A DNA stretch of 64,000 nucleotides from Glycine soja (Eukaryota; Streptophyta; Magnoliopsida; Fabales; Fabaceae), in assembly GCF_004193775.1 (NCBI RefSeq), contig NC_041019.1, forward strand, positions 35,154,827-35,218,826. The letters are read 5' to 3'. The notes beneath the pieces are model-generated. The model saw only the letters and a program-made list of their open reading frames with translations, was not told where the DNA came from and did no database searches. Shown here piece by piece: positions 10,445 to 22,484 of this stretch; position 1 is the first letter of the stretch; each line of letters begins with the position of its first letter. The position numbers were made by a program, and so were the translations under genes.

Positions 10445-12092
10445 TGTCATACCCTAATTTCGTTCGGGGACCTTTGCTTGATGACATGCGACCTTTCTTT
10501 TGTCCTTGTGAGGTGCTTGGTACCCATCATTAGGCAATTTGTGAAATTCCAGGACATGCCGAAAAACCAAAAAATATTGATGCACAATCCGTAAGTTTCC
10601 GTGACACACCGGAAATCAAATGGAAGCATCGTTGCATAATTAAGTGAGGTTCCGTAACATTCCGTAAGTCAAAAAGGGGATGATTATGTAATCCGCAAGG
10701 TTCCGTAACATTACGGAAAGAAAACAAGTATCGTTACGAAATTCGTAAGTTTCCGTAACTTTACGAAAAAAAGAATCACAAAAAAAAAGCAGAGGGGGTG
10801 TACTTAGTAAAAATGGGGGTGCAAATAGCACCCAGGCCAACTTGGGCCCTCCAGAATATTCCTCCAGAAGGCTGTTGCTTCTGGAGGAAGCAACCTGGCT
10901 CGCCTGGGCGAGCTGGGCGGCAAGCACCTCCCCTATTTTGCTATAAATAGGGGAGGAAGTGAAGAAGAAAGGGGTTCAGCCCCTTAGGCACTTCTCTCTC
11001 TTTCGAATTTGCTTGGAAAAATTGTTTCCGTGAAGAAAATCTAAGCCGAGGCGCTTCCGAATCGTTTCCGTAACGTTTTCCGTGAAGAATTTCGCGAAGG
11101 TTTCGACCGTTCTTCGACGTTCTTCATTCGTTCTTCATCGTTCTTCGATCTTCAACGGGTAAGTACCTCGAACCAAGCTTTTCGATTCATTCTATGTACC
11201 CGCAGTGGTCCACATTGTGTTTCGTGCATTTTTATTCTCGTTTTGTTTACTTTTTATACCCCCTCTTGACGTGCTTAAGCCATTTTACTTAAGTCATTCC
11301 TCGCTTAACTTAAAAATAAAATAAATTTCCACCGAACGTTTGAATTGTATTATCCGTTAATTTCGGTTAAAATAAATTCCGACCGTTCGGTCGTGCCGTA
11401 ATCACATTGGAAATCAAAAAGAGGTAAAAAATAATATAATAATAATAAAAAATATCTTTTAGTAAAATAAAGCGGAAAATCAATCGGGCGTTTTCTCTTT
11501 GGGATTTCTCATTCTTAATCGAATTGATTAATAACTAAAGTGGAACTAAGGCTAAAATCAACTCGCCTAGTCAAGCTCGTCCATAAAGATAGGCTTTTGA
11601 AGTTTGTCATTTCAAATTTCTCACTAAGTAAAATGGATCATTTTTAAGTTCCAACGCCTTAAAATGATCACCACTTAAGTAAAAAGAATCACGCATAAGA
11701 AAGAACTACGTAGGTCTGATTTTCTCATCCCAATTGAGGAATACGTAGGAGCAAAGGGAAACACCCTTGTCGACCACAAAAAGAGAAAAAAATATAAAAA
11801 GGGTATAAAGGATATAAGGACATAAAAGGGAACGTAAAAATCAAAGTCATGTTTGCACATTCGATTAAAGGCTGCCGTCCCTTGTGACGGACGTGTGGGG
11901 TGCTAATACCTTCCCCGCGCGTAAATACAACTCCCGAACCTTTCACTTAAAAGTTCGTAGATCGCGTCTTTTCCGGTTTTTCCGACGTTTTCCTCAAATA
12001 AACGTTGGTGGCGACTCCGCGCGTATTCCTTTCGTGGAACACGCATCCCACGAGTCACGCGTCGCCCTCCCGCCGAAGGGTAGGTTGCGACA
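10445..12092 (+). mobile_element. 3' LTR of Ogre A
   Basis: The 1648-bp repeat begins TGTCATACCC and ends GGTTGCGACA, giving TGTC...GACA ends. U3 holds several CCGTAA/TTACGG palindromic motifs (about 10590-10770), a hairpin with 10-bp arms (10861-10870 and 10878-10887), a CTCGCC/GGCGAG palindrome (10899-10912) and a TATA box. The conserved double-TACGTA block is at about 11703-11754. It is preceded by the polypurine tract and followed directly by foreign sequence, as expected for a 3' LTR. Homologous LTRs occur at 17740, 20869, 34367 (-), 48640 (-), 53945 (degraded) and 57260 (-). Confidence 0.93.
10942..10949 (+). promoter_or_regulatory. LTR TATA box
   Basis: TATAAATA lies about 30 bases after the CTCGCC/GGCGAG palindrome. 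The same box is found in the related LTRs at 18762-18769, 21369-21376, 54376-54383 and, on the minus strand, 35656-35663, 49752-49759 and 58307-58314. Its conservation in every copy supports it as the U3 promoter element. Confidence 0.8.
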
Positions 12093-13150
12093 GCTCCAAA
12101 CTCGAAGGTGGAGGACACATGAACAGCGCTTGGCAATAACATTCATGGGGCTCCAAAAAAAAGGGGGAGAATGGAGGATTGCCTTGAGGGTCCACACTTA
12201 GGGAATCATGAAGCATAGCTCCAAACTCGAAGGTGGAGGACACATGAACAGCGCTAGGCAATGACATTCATGGGGTTCCGAAGAAAAAGGGGAGAATGGA
12301 GGATTGCACTTGAGGATCCACACTTAGGCAATCATGAAGCATAGCTCCAAACTCGAAGGTGGAGGACACATGAACAGCGCTAGGCAATGACATTCATGGG
12401 TCTCCGAAAAAAAGGGGGAGAATGGAGGATTGCACTTGAGGGTCCACACTTAGGCAATCATGAAGCATAGCTCCAAACTCGAAGGTGGAGGACACATGAA
12501 CAGCGCTAGGATATGACATTCATGGGGCTCCGAAAAAAAAGGGGAGAATGGAGGATTTCACTTGAGGGTCCACACTTAGGCAATCATGAAGCATAGCTCC
12601 AAACTTGAAGGTGGAGGACACATGAACAGCGCTATTCATGGGGCTCCGAAAAAGGGTTGAGAATGGAGAATTGCACTAAGCAATCACTACGCATGGCTCC
12701 AAACTCGTGGATGGAGGACGCATGAACGAAAACGCAATTGATGGGGCTCCGAAAAAGGGTTGAGAATGGAGAATTGCACTAAGCAATCACTACGCATGGC
12801 TCCAAACTCGTGGGTGGAGGATGCATGAACGAAAACGCAATTCATGGGGCTCCGAAAAAGGGTTGAGAATGGAGAATTGCACTAAGCAATCACTACGCAC
12901 GGCTCCAAACTCGTGGGTGGAGGACGCATGAACGAAAACGCAATTCATGGGGGTCCGAAAAAGGGTTGGCAGGACCGAACGGTCCACCGGGTTTTTCCAC
13001 CTGAAAGGCAAACATGCTTTTTGTAAAGAAAAATAAATCATTCGCGAGAGCACCATATCTTAGAGAAACAATATACTTGTGCCAAGGGTAATCTTCCTTG
13101 AAACCGAGAATGAAGGGCAGGATGTCAACTTTTAGCTTTTAAATGAACAT
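12093..13150 (-). mobile_element. Minus-strand Ogre 3' UTR fragment with tandem repeats
   Basis: Directly after A's LTR come about four to five units of a ~125-bp repeat carrying CTCCAAACTCGAAGGTGGAG. Then come about three units of a ~104-bp variant (about 12640-12960), then unique sequence with the palindrome GGACCGAACGGTCC (about 12981-12994). Read on the minus strand this matches the order of D's 3' UTR (14930 onward), so it is a piece of another Ogre in the opposite orientation. Homology stops near 13150 at a rearrangement junction. Confidence 0.85.
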
Positions 13151-15107
13151 GCAGGGGGCATGCGGAGTCCAGGGGCATGCGGAGCCACATGACTGTGGGA
13201 TCCCCAAATTCGTATGTTCCATCATTTATCATTTGTATGCTATCTTTTGTTTAACTGAGGGACTAACGTTTGCTTCGTTTTGATTGACTTTTGTTTTGTG
13301 CTTACATGTCGTTTGAACTGTTACGTTAGTATTTATTTCATTGTTGTCAATAGTGTTTTTTGAAATTCCGGAGTCGTGTGGAGTTTTCCATTTAGGAACG
13401 TCGTCCTAAAAATAAAATGAACCAAAATCATGATAAAAAAGGAAGGAAGTGTTGTGAATAAAATGTCTACATATGTAAAGGAAAAGAAAAAATGTTTTTA
13501 TATATATACATGTATGTAAATGGAAAATGTGTATAGAAGGTTTTTGTGTGTGTAAGTGATGCGTGGAGAGAAATTCTTGTGTGTGTGAGCAACGAGTGTA
13601 TATGAAGAAACTTTTGTATGAACCATAAGTGTGTGTTGGGAAAAATGAAAAAATCTTTGAACGTAAATAGGGTTTGTATATAGACCGTGTGACGTAAAGA
13701 GAAATAGTTCCAATGCGTGTACATAAAAAGTTTGTCATGTATAAGAATGTAGATGTACAAAGAAAAGTTTTCCTCATAAAGGACCACAGGTGTATAATTT
13801 TGTGAATATATAAAAATGAAACAAAAAGGAAAAAGAAAGAAAGACCGCGAAGGTCGACATGTTATAGTTAAGAAGTATAAATCATTCGTAAAGAGCAAAC
13901 ATATCTTCTGGAAACAAGGGATTGATGCTAAGAGTTTATTTTCCGGAATAACCGAGATAAGAATGGATGAATTCATTGAACTGATAAAAGAACATAATTG
14001 GGAAACGTTGGGTCTGTTTGTGTATATTCCCAACCGTAGTATCACAATGCCATAAACAGGATGCTTGAGTGCCCACCTGGCTGTAGCCGTGACTAATTTT
14101 GCACGTTGTTTTCAAATCATCATTGTCACGCGTGCCTTATGGAGTGATAGGGGAGTTCGGCCCGAGACCGACACCTTGACACCCAAATTTGTTTCGCCCC
14201 AGATATCAAGATTGGGTTCCCACAATAAAAGACCCCATTGAAACACAACCTTAGACCTTTTTGAACCTTGGCCTGTAAAGAAGGAATCCTCATTCTTTCC
14301 CCCGAAGCAAAAAACAGCGGAATCTCCTCAAGGGAGAGCGAATAGAATGCTAAAACCCGATTTCCCAAAGAAAGGGATGGGGGAAGGAGAAGAAAAAAAA
14401 AAGAAGGAAGAAATGGGAAGAAAGAAAAAGAAAAAGATGAAAATAAAAAAAAAAGAACAATAAAAAAGAAAGAAAGAGAAGGATTCTCGATCAAAGGTCG
14501 AAAGGAAGTAAAAATGGAAAAGAAGCAATTCTCAATCAATGGAAGAGAGAGAACGGAAGATCTTCAGACCAGATAAATTTTCGGCAGGGTAAGTGACTGC
14601 CGGCAAAGGAAAACCCATTTTTGGTGTCTCTTCCTTTCAGATTGCCATTCAAGGTCGTTCTCGACTGGTGATATCCCACCCCACCTGAACAAAGAGGAAA
14701 AGACCGAAACACCCACCTTCCTCTCCAAAAAACACTACCTTCGAGAAAATCCTATTGGTCCGTGATCGTATGTTTGATCTTTGATTCGATAGGAAGTCGT
14801 GTGCAAAATAGAGTCATGGTGCAGTTATGGTTTGGGAATAGGATAAAACACTTGCCGTGTGAGTTTTATACACTATGAGTGATTTATTTTCAGCTTAGCC
14901 CGATGTTTCCGCTGCATGTTCATTTAAAAGCTAAAAGTTAACATCCTGTCCTTCATTCTCGATTACAAGGGAGATTACGCTTGGCACAAGTATATTGTTT
15001 CTCTAAGATATGGTGCTCTCGCGAATGATTTATTTTTCTTTACAAAAAGCATGTTTTCCTTTCAGGTGGAAAAACCCGGTGGACCATTCGGTCCTACCAA
15101 CCCCTTT
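13151..15107 (+). mobile_element. Ogre D proximal 3' UTR (left-truncated)
   Basis: From about 13170 the sequence is collinear with A after its 3' ORF and with E at 62.4-60.5 kb (minus). It includes the GGATCCCC landmark, a GT/AT-rich stretch (13440-13800), a purine-rich tract (about 14380-14560) and the end segment with the GGACC..GGTCC palindrome (about 15085). D's ORFs are absent because the left edge is the breakpoint at about 13150-13172. Short ORFs here match noncoding parts of sister elements and are not called. Confidence 0.8.
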
Positions 15108-17470
15108 TTTTGGGAGCCCCATGAATGTCATTGCCTAGCGCTGTTCATGTGTCCTCCACCTTCGAGTTTGGAGCTATGCTTCATGATTGCCTAAGTGTGG
15201 ACCCTCAAGTGCAATCCTCCATTCTCCCTTTTTTTTTCGGAGCCCCATGAATGTCATTGCCTAGCGCTGTTCATGTGTCCTCCACCTTCGAGTTTGGAGC
15301 AATGATTCATGATTGCCTAAGTGTGGACCCTCAAGTGCAATCCTCCATTGTCCCTTTTTTTTTCGGAGCCCCATGAATGTCATTGCCTAGCGCTGTTCAT
15401 GTGTCCTACACCTTCGAGTTTGGAGCTATGCTTTATGATTGCCTAAGTGTGGACCCTCAAGTGCAATCCTCCATTCTCCTTTTTTTTTCGAAGCCCCATG
15501 AATGTCATTGCCTAGCGTTGTTCATGTGTCCTCCACCTTCGAGTTTAGAGCTATGCTTCATGATTGCCTAAGTGTGAACCCTCAAGTGAAATCCTCCATT
15601 CTCCCTTTTTTTCGGAGCCCCATGAATGTCATTGCCTAGCGCTGTTCATGTGTCCTCCACCTTCGAGTTTGGAGCTATGCTTCATGATTGCCTAAGTGTG
15701 GACCCTCAAGTGCAATCCTCCATTCTCCTTTTTTTTTCGGAGCCCCATGAAATTCATTGCCTAGCGCTGTTCATGTGTCCTCCACCTTCGAGTTTGGAGC
15801 TATGCTTCATGATTGCCTAAGTTGTGACCCTCAAGTGCAATCCTCCATTCTCCCCATTTTTTCGGAGCCCAATGAATGTCATTGCCTAGCGCTGTTCATG
15901 TGTCCCCCCACCTTCGAGTTTGGAGCTATGCTTCATGATTGCCTAAGTGTGGACCCTCAAGTGCATTCCTCCATTCTCCATTTTTTTCGGAGCCCTATGA
16001 AATTCATTGCCTAGCGCTGTTCATGTGTCCTCCACCTTCGAGTTTGGAGCTATGCTTCATGATTGCCTGAGTGTGGACCCTCAAGTGCAATCCTCCATTC
16101 TCCCCTTTTTTTCGGAGCCCCATGAATGTCATTGCCTAGCGCTGTTCATGTGTCCTCCACCTTCGAGTTTAGAGGTATGCTTCATGATTGCCTAAGTGTG
16201 GACCCTCAAGTGCAGTCCTCCATTCTCCAGTTTTTTCGGAGCCCCATGAATGTCATTGCCTAGCGCTGTTCATGTGTCCTCCACCTTCGAGTTTGGAGCT
16301 ATGCTTCATGTTTGCCTAAGTGTGGACCCTCAAGTGCAATCCTCCATTCTCCTTTTTTTTTCGGAGCCCCATGAATGTCATTGCCTAGCGCTGTTCATGT
16401 GTCCTCCACCTTCGAGTTTGGAGCTATGCTTCATGATTGCCTAAGTGTGGACCCTGAAGTGCAATCCTCCATTCTCCCCATGTTTTCGGAGCCCAATGAA
16501 TGTCATTGCCTAGCGCTGTTCATGTGTCCCCCACCTTCGAGTTTGGAGCTATGCTTCATGATTGCCTAAGTGTGGACCCTCAAGTGCAATCCTCCATTCT
16601 CCATTTTTTTCGGAGCCCCATGAAATTCATTGCCTAGCGTTGTTCATGTGTCCTCCACCTTCGAGTTTAGAGCTATGCTTCATGATTGCCTAAGTGTGGA
16701 CCCTCAAGTGCAGTCCTCCATTCTCCACTTTTTTCGGAGCCCCATGAATGTCATTGCCTAGCGCTGTTCATGTGTCCCCCACCTTCGAGTTTGGAGCTAT
16801 GCTTCATGATTGCCTAAGTGTGGACCCTCAAGTGCAATCCTCCATTCTCCTTTTTTTTTTCGGAGCCCCATGAATGTCATTGCCTAGCGCTATTTATGTG
16901 TTCTCCACCTTCGAGTTTGGAGCTATGCTTCATGATCACCTAAGTGTGGACCCTCAAGTGCAATCCTCCATTCTCTTCCTTTTTTCGGAGACCCGTGAAT
17001 GTCATTGCCTAGCGCTGTTCATGTGTCCTCCACCTTCGAGTTTGGAGCTATGCTTCATGATTGCCTTAGTGTGGGCCCTCAAGTGCAATCCTCCATTCTC
17101 TCCTTTTTTTCGGAGCCCCATGAATGTCATTGCCTAGCGCTGTTCATGTATCCTCCACCTTCGAGTTTGGAGCTATGCTTCATGATTGCCTAAGTGTGGA
17201 CCCTTAAGTGCAATCCTCCATTCTCCACTTTTTTCGGAGCCCCATGAATGTCATTGCCTAGCGTTGTTCATGTGTCCTCCACCTTCGAGTTTGGAGCTAT
17301 GCTTCATGATTGACTAGTGAGGACCCTCTAGTGCAATCCTCCATCCTCGCCTTTCATCCGGAGCCCCATGAATTGCGTTTTCGTTCATGCATCCTGCACC
17401 CAAAGAGTTTGGTGCCATACTTCATGATTGACTAGTGAGGACCCTCTAGTGCAATCCTCCATTCTCCAGG
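15108..17470 (+). repeat. Ogre D 3' UTR minisatellite, ~125-bp unit, about 18 copies
   Basis: The repeat carries CCTAGCGCTGTTCATGTGTC, TCGAGTTTGGAGCTATGCTT and TGTGGACCCTCAAGTGCAAT, with a T-run of variable length. Successive copies are 124-126 bases apart. The last units (17340-17470) belong to the variant seen near 12.7-12.9 kb on the minus strand. Because 125 is not a multiple of three, the ~64-residue ORFs simply rotate frames and are artefacts. Confidence 0.93.
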
Positions 17471-17739
17471 GATTTTCATTGTCAAGTGCGGATCCTCTTG
17501 ACTGGGAAATGTGATCTTTGTTATTTTCCCGATTGATTTCTTTGCCAAACGTGTATATGTATATTATGATATTGTTGTTTTTGTTGTTGTTTGTATTTTG
17601 TTTTGTGTTGTGCAGAAAAAGAAGGAGTAGAGACGAGAGTCGTCATAGACTAGTCACGGAAAGGGCAAGACGGACGAAATCAGTGTCTTATCTTTGCTTT
17701 CCTCTTATCTCCGATAAAAGGTAAGTAAATAGGAGCAAC
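17471..17739 (+). other. Ogre D pre-LTR segment with polypurine tract
   Basis: The sequence is T/G-rich and then matches the segment before LTRs A and F (TCTTATCTCCGATAAAAGG), ending TAAATAGGAGCAAC just before the LTR. The purine tract is slightly diverged from the AAAGAGGGG of A and F. Confidence 0.75.
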
Positions 17740-19873
17740 TGTCATACCCTAATTTCGTCCGGGGATTATTACTTGATAATATGCAACCTTTGATCAGCCG
17801 CTTTGAGATACTTGGCATCCTTTGTTTCAAAATATGTGAAGTCCCGAGACATGCCGGAAATCAAAAGGAAGCAGGCTTACGCGATCCGTGAAATTCCGTA
17901 ATGTGGCGGAAACCAAAAGGAGGTGTTGTTACGCAATCCGTGAGTTTCCGTAACTTCTTCGAAAGCTAAAAAAGAGTAAATACATGATCCGTAAGGATCC
18001 GTAACCTTACGGAAAGAAAATAAGTATCGTTACGAAATTCGTAAAGTTTCGTAACGTTACGGAAAAAGAATCACCAAAAAAGGTAAAGGGGGGTGAACTT
18101 ATCAAGATAAGGGTGTAAATAGCAATTTGAGTCTAGGCCCTTCTGGAACATTTTGGAAGTAGGGTTGCTTAAGGAGGAAGCAACTGGGCGGCATGCTCCT
18201 CCACGTTTTTGAAAAATGGTTTCCGGGGCTTCCGCGGCTTCCATAATACTTCCGTAAAATTTCCGAAAACCTTGGGTAAGCATATTCCACTTAACATTGT
18301 TGAAAGGGAAGAGAAAAAAGATGAAAGTTAAGTCATATATGCTTCCGTAAGGCTTCCGTAACTTTTCCGTAAATTACGAAAGAAGGTGGGGTGAACTTAT
18401 CAAGATAGGGGTGTAAATAGAAATTCGAGTCTAGGCCCTTCTGGAACATTTTGGAAGTTGGGTTGCTTAAGGAGGAAACAATTGGGCGGCAAGCTCCTCC
18501 ACGTTTTTGAAAAATGGTTTTCGGGGCTTCCGCGGCTTCCGTAATATTCCGTAAAATTTCCGAAAACCTTGGGTAAGCATATTCCCCTTAACATTGGTGA
18601 AAGGGAAGAGAAAAAAGATGAAAATCAAATTCGAAAACACTTCCATAAGGCTTTTGTAACTTTTCCGTAAAATACGAAAAGGGGGGTGAACTTAGTAATT
18701 CGGGTGCGCTTAGAAATCTTCTTCATTAAGTCTCTGGGCGGCAAGCACCTCCCTTTTTTCCTATAAATAGGGGAGGGGGGAGCTGTTTCAAAATGTTCAA
18801 GACCCCTTTGGCTATGCATTTCGGCTATTTTGGGCAAAAAACACGTTTTCGTGAAGAAAAATCAAGTCGAAGTGCTTCCGTAATGCTTTCGTAAGCGATT
18901 CTGTGGAAATTCTTTATCATTCTTCGTCGTTCTTCACCGTTCTTCATCCGTTCTTCATTCGTTCTTCATTCTTCAACGGGTAAGTTTTCGAATCCGAGAC
19001 TTTCAATTCATTTCTTGTTTTGTGTACTTTCACTTTAATTTCGTTTACTTTCAGTTTTCTTTTCTTCCGTTTTTAACGTGCTTTAACCGTTTATTTAAGT
19101 CGTTTTCTCGCCTAATAAATGATAAAATGAATTTCAACCGATCATTCGTGTTGTAATCTCATTTAATCACTGTTAAAACAAAATCTAACCGATCGTTCAC
19201 GTTGTAACCACGGTTAAACCAAAAAGAGGTAAAATAATAATATAATAATCAAAAAATACCTTTTAGTAAAATAAAGCAAAAAATCAATCGGACGTTTTCT
19301 CTTTGGGATTTCTCATTCTTAATCGAATTGACTAATAACTAAAGTGAAACTAAGGCTAAAATCAACTCGCCTAGTCAAGCTCGTCCACAAAAAGGTCATT
19401 AAATGGGGTTTGGAAGTTTATCATTTCAGTTTTCCTTATCAAGTAAATGGATCATTTTTAAGGTCCATCGCCTTAAAATGATCACCTTTCAAGTAAAAAG
19501 AATCACTTGATTCACGCATAAGAACGAACTACGTAGGTCTGATTTCCTCTTTGATAGAGGGTACGTAGGAGCAAGAGCCCCGCTTTTGTCGACCTCAAAA
19601 AATAAAAAGAAATAAAAGTTAAGGTAACACAATTTCCACAATTCTAAAAAATAGGCTGTTGTCCTTTGAGACAAACGTGAGAGGTGCTAATACCTTCCTC
19701 AAGCATAAATACAACTCCCGAACTTAGAATTTTCATTTTGACCGGTTTCCTTCGGTTTTCCCGACGTTTTTCCACAAATAAACGTTGGTGGCAACTCCGC
19801 GCATCTTTCCTCCTTTGGAAAGCGCACCCATAAGTCTCGCCTTCGCTCGCCCGTGAAAGGGCACGTTGCGACA
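17740..19873 (+). mobile_element. 3' LTR of Ogre D (enlarged, 2134 bp)
   Basis: It starts TGTCATACCC and ends CACGTTGCGACA. It is about 500 bp longer than sister LTRs because a U3 segment of roughly 297 bp is repeated: GGTGAACTTATCAAGATA recurs near 18092 and 18390, with a shorter third copy near 18685. TATA is at 18762-18769 and the double-TACGTA block at about 19525-19573. The TCTGGAGG hairpin next to the promoter is largely lost in this copy. It is followed at once by F's 3' UTR array. Confidence 0.92.
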
Positions 19874-20635
19874 CCCATGAATTGATTGCCAAGTGCTGTT
19901 CATGTGTCCTCCACCATCGAGTCTAGAGCCCCGCGAATTCATTGCCTAGCACTGTTCGCCAATTCTCCATTCTCAATCTTATTCGGAGACCCATGAATTC
20001 ATTGACTAGCGCTGTTCATGTGTCCTCCACCATCGAGTCTGGAGCCCCGCGAATTGATTGCCTAACGCTGTTCGCTAATTCTCCATTCTCCACTTTTATT
20101 CGGAGACGCATGAATTCATTGCCTAGCGTTGTTCATGTGTCCTCCACCATCGAGTCTGGAGCCCCGCGAATTGATTGCCTAGCGCTGTTCGCCAATTCTC
20201 CATTGTCCAATCTTATTCGGAGACCCATGAATTCATTGCCTAGCGCTGTTCATGTGTCCTCCACCATCGAGTCTGGAGCCCCACGAATTCATTGCTTAGC
20301 GCTGTTCGCCAATTCTCCATTCTCAATCTTATTCGGAGACCAATGAATTGATTGCCTAGCGCTGTTCATGTGTCCTCCACCATCGAGTCTGGAGCCCCGC
20401 AAATTGATTGCCTAGCACTGTTCACCAATTCTCCATTCTCCAATCTTATTCGGAGACCCATGAATTCATTGCCTAGCGCTGTTCATGTGTCCTCCACCAT
20501 CGAGTCTGGAGCCCCGCGAATTCATTGCCTAGCGCTGTTCGCCAATTCTCCATTCTCAATCTTTCGGAGACCTATGAATTGATTGCCTAGTGCTGTTCAT
20601 ATGTCCTCCGTTATCAAGCACGGAACCTCCGGTGA
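19874..20635 (+). repeat. Ogre F 3' UTR minisatellite, ~117-bp unit
   Basis: About six units carry CCACCATCGAGTCTGGAGCC and CTAGCGCTGTTCGCCAATTC, spaced about 117 bases apart. They are related to the D array (shared CCTAGCGCTGTTCATGTGTC) but diverged. The left edge is cut by D's LTR at 19873, so the array is incomplete. Confidence 0.9.
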
Positions 20636-20868
20636 CTGGGAAATATGGTTTTTTGTTATTTTCCTTATCGGTTCCTTCACCAAACGTGTGTATATGTGTA
20701 TATTATGTTTGTATTTTGTTTTGTGTTGTACAGAAAAAAAAAAAGAGATGAAGGAGTAGAGACGAGAGTCGTCATAGACTAATCACGGGAAGGGTAAGAC
20801 GGGCGAAATCAGTGTCTTATCTTTGCTTTCCTCTTATCTCCGATAAAAGGTAAGTAAAGAGGGGCAAC
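20636..20868 (+). other. Ogre F pre-LTR segment and polypurine tract
   Basis: It matches the D pre-LTR segment (GTATATTATGTTTGTATTTTG, GACGAGAGTCGTCATAGACT) and ends with AAAGAGGGGCAAC immediately before the LTR. No gene is seen. Confidence 0.75.
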
Positions 20869-22484
20869 TGTCATACCCTAATTTCGTCCGGGGATTATTA
20901 CTTAATGATATGCAACCTTTGATTGGCCACTTCAAGATACTTGGCACCCTTTGTTGCATAATATGTGAAGTCCCGAGACGTGCCGGAAATCAAAAGGAAG
21001 CAGGCTTACGCGATCCGTGAAATTCCGTAATGTGACGGAGATCGAAAGGAGGTGTTTTTGCGCAATCTGTGAGTTTCCGTAACTTCTTCGAAAGCTAAAA
21101 AAGAGTAAGTACATAATCCATAAGGATTCGTAACCTTGCGGAAGGAAAATAAGTATCGTTACGAAATTCGTAAAGTTTCGTAACGTTACGGAAAAAGAAT
21201 TACCAAAAAAGGTAAAGGGGGGTGCATTTAGTAAAAAGGGGGGGGGTACAAATAGCAATCAAGCCCACTTGGGCCTTCCAGTTTCTTCCTCCAGAAGGCG
21301 GTTGCTTCTGGAGGAAGCAACCTTGCTCGCCTGGGCGAGTTGGGTGGCAAGCTCCTCCCCTATTTTGTTATAAATAAGGGGAGGAATGAAGGGGGAAAGG
21401 GTTCAGCCTTCTTGGCACTTCTTATTCTCTCGAATTTGCTGAGTAAAATTGTTTCCGAGAAGAAAATCCAAGCCGAGGTGCTTCCGTAACGTTTCCGTAA
21501 CGTTTTCGTGAGTAATTACGCGAAGATTTTCTATCGTTCTTCGACATTCATCGTTCGTTCTTCGTTTTCTTCAGTCTTCAACTGGTAAGTACCTCAATCC
21601 GAGCTTTTCAATTCATTTTATGTACCCGTGGTGGTCCCCATTTGTTTCATGTACTTTTATTCTCGTTTTCATTCGCTTTCTATACCCCCATTTTGACATG
21701 CTTCAGTCATTTATTTAAGTCGTTCCTCGCCTAATCTAAAAATAAAATAAATTTCCACCGATCATTTGAATCGTATCATCCGTTAATTTCTGTTAAAATG
21801 AATTCCGACCGTTCGGTCGTGCCGTAACCACGTTGGAAATCAAAAAAGAGGTAAAATAATAATATAATAAAAAAAAATATCTTTTAGTAAAATGAAGCGA
21901 AAAAAATCAATCGGAGGTTTTCTCTTTGGGATTTCTCATTCTTAATTGAATTGACTAATAACAAAAGTGAAACTAAGGCTAAAATCAACTCGCTTAGTCT
22001 AGCTCGTCCACAAAAAATAGGGTTTGAAAGTTTATCATTTCAGTTTTCCTTACCAAGTAAATGGATCATTTTTAAGGTCCAACGCCTTAAAATGATCACC
22101 TTTCAAGTAAAAAGAATCACTTGATTCACTCTTAAGAAAGAACTACGTAGGTCTGATTTCCTCTTTGATGAAGAGTACGTAGGAGCAAAAGCTCCGCTTT
22201 TGTCGACCTCAAAAAATAAAAAGAAATAAAAGTTAAGGTAACACAATTTCCACAATTCTAAAAAATAGGCTGTTGTTCTTTGTGACAAACGTGAGAGGTG
22301 CTAATACCTTCCTCAAACGTAAATACAACTCCCGAACTTAGAATTTTCATTTTGACCGGTTTCCTTCGGTTTTTCCGACATTTCCCACAAATAAACGTTG
22401 TGGCAACTCCGCGCATCTTTCCTCCTTTGGAAAGTGCACCTGTGAGCCTCGTCTCGCTCGCCCGCAAAAGGGCATGTTGCGACA
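20869..22484 (+). mobile_element. 3' LTR of Ogre F
   Basis: The 1616-bp LTR starts TGTCATACCC and ends CATGTTGCGACA. U3 has the CCGTAA/TTACGG motifs (about 20975-21190), the CCTCCAGAAG...CTTCTGGAGG hairpin (about 21290-21320), the CTCGCC/GGCGAG palindrome and TATA at 21369-21376. The double-TACGTA block is at about 22139-22186. Downstream sequence is the minus-strand 3' UTR of Ogre B, so F appears inserted into B. Confidence 0.92.

Noticed and set aside
15377..17193. Series of ~64-residue ORFs starting MSLPSAVHVSSTFEFGAM or similar
   Set aside because: They are the ~125-bp repeat translated in rotating frames; each ends at the same place in the unit.
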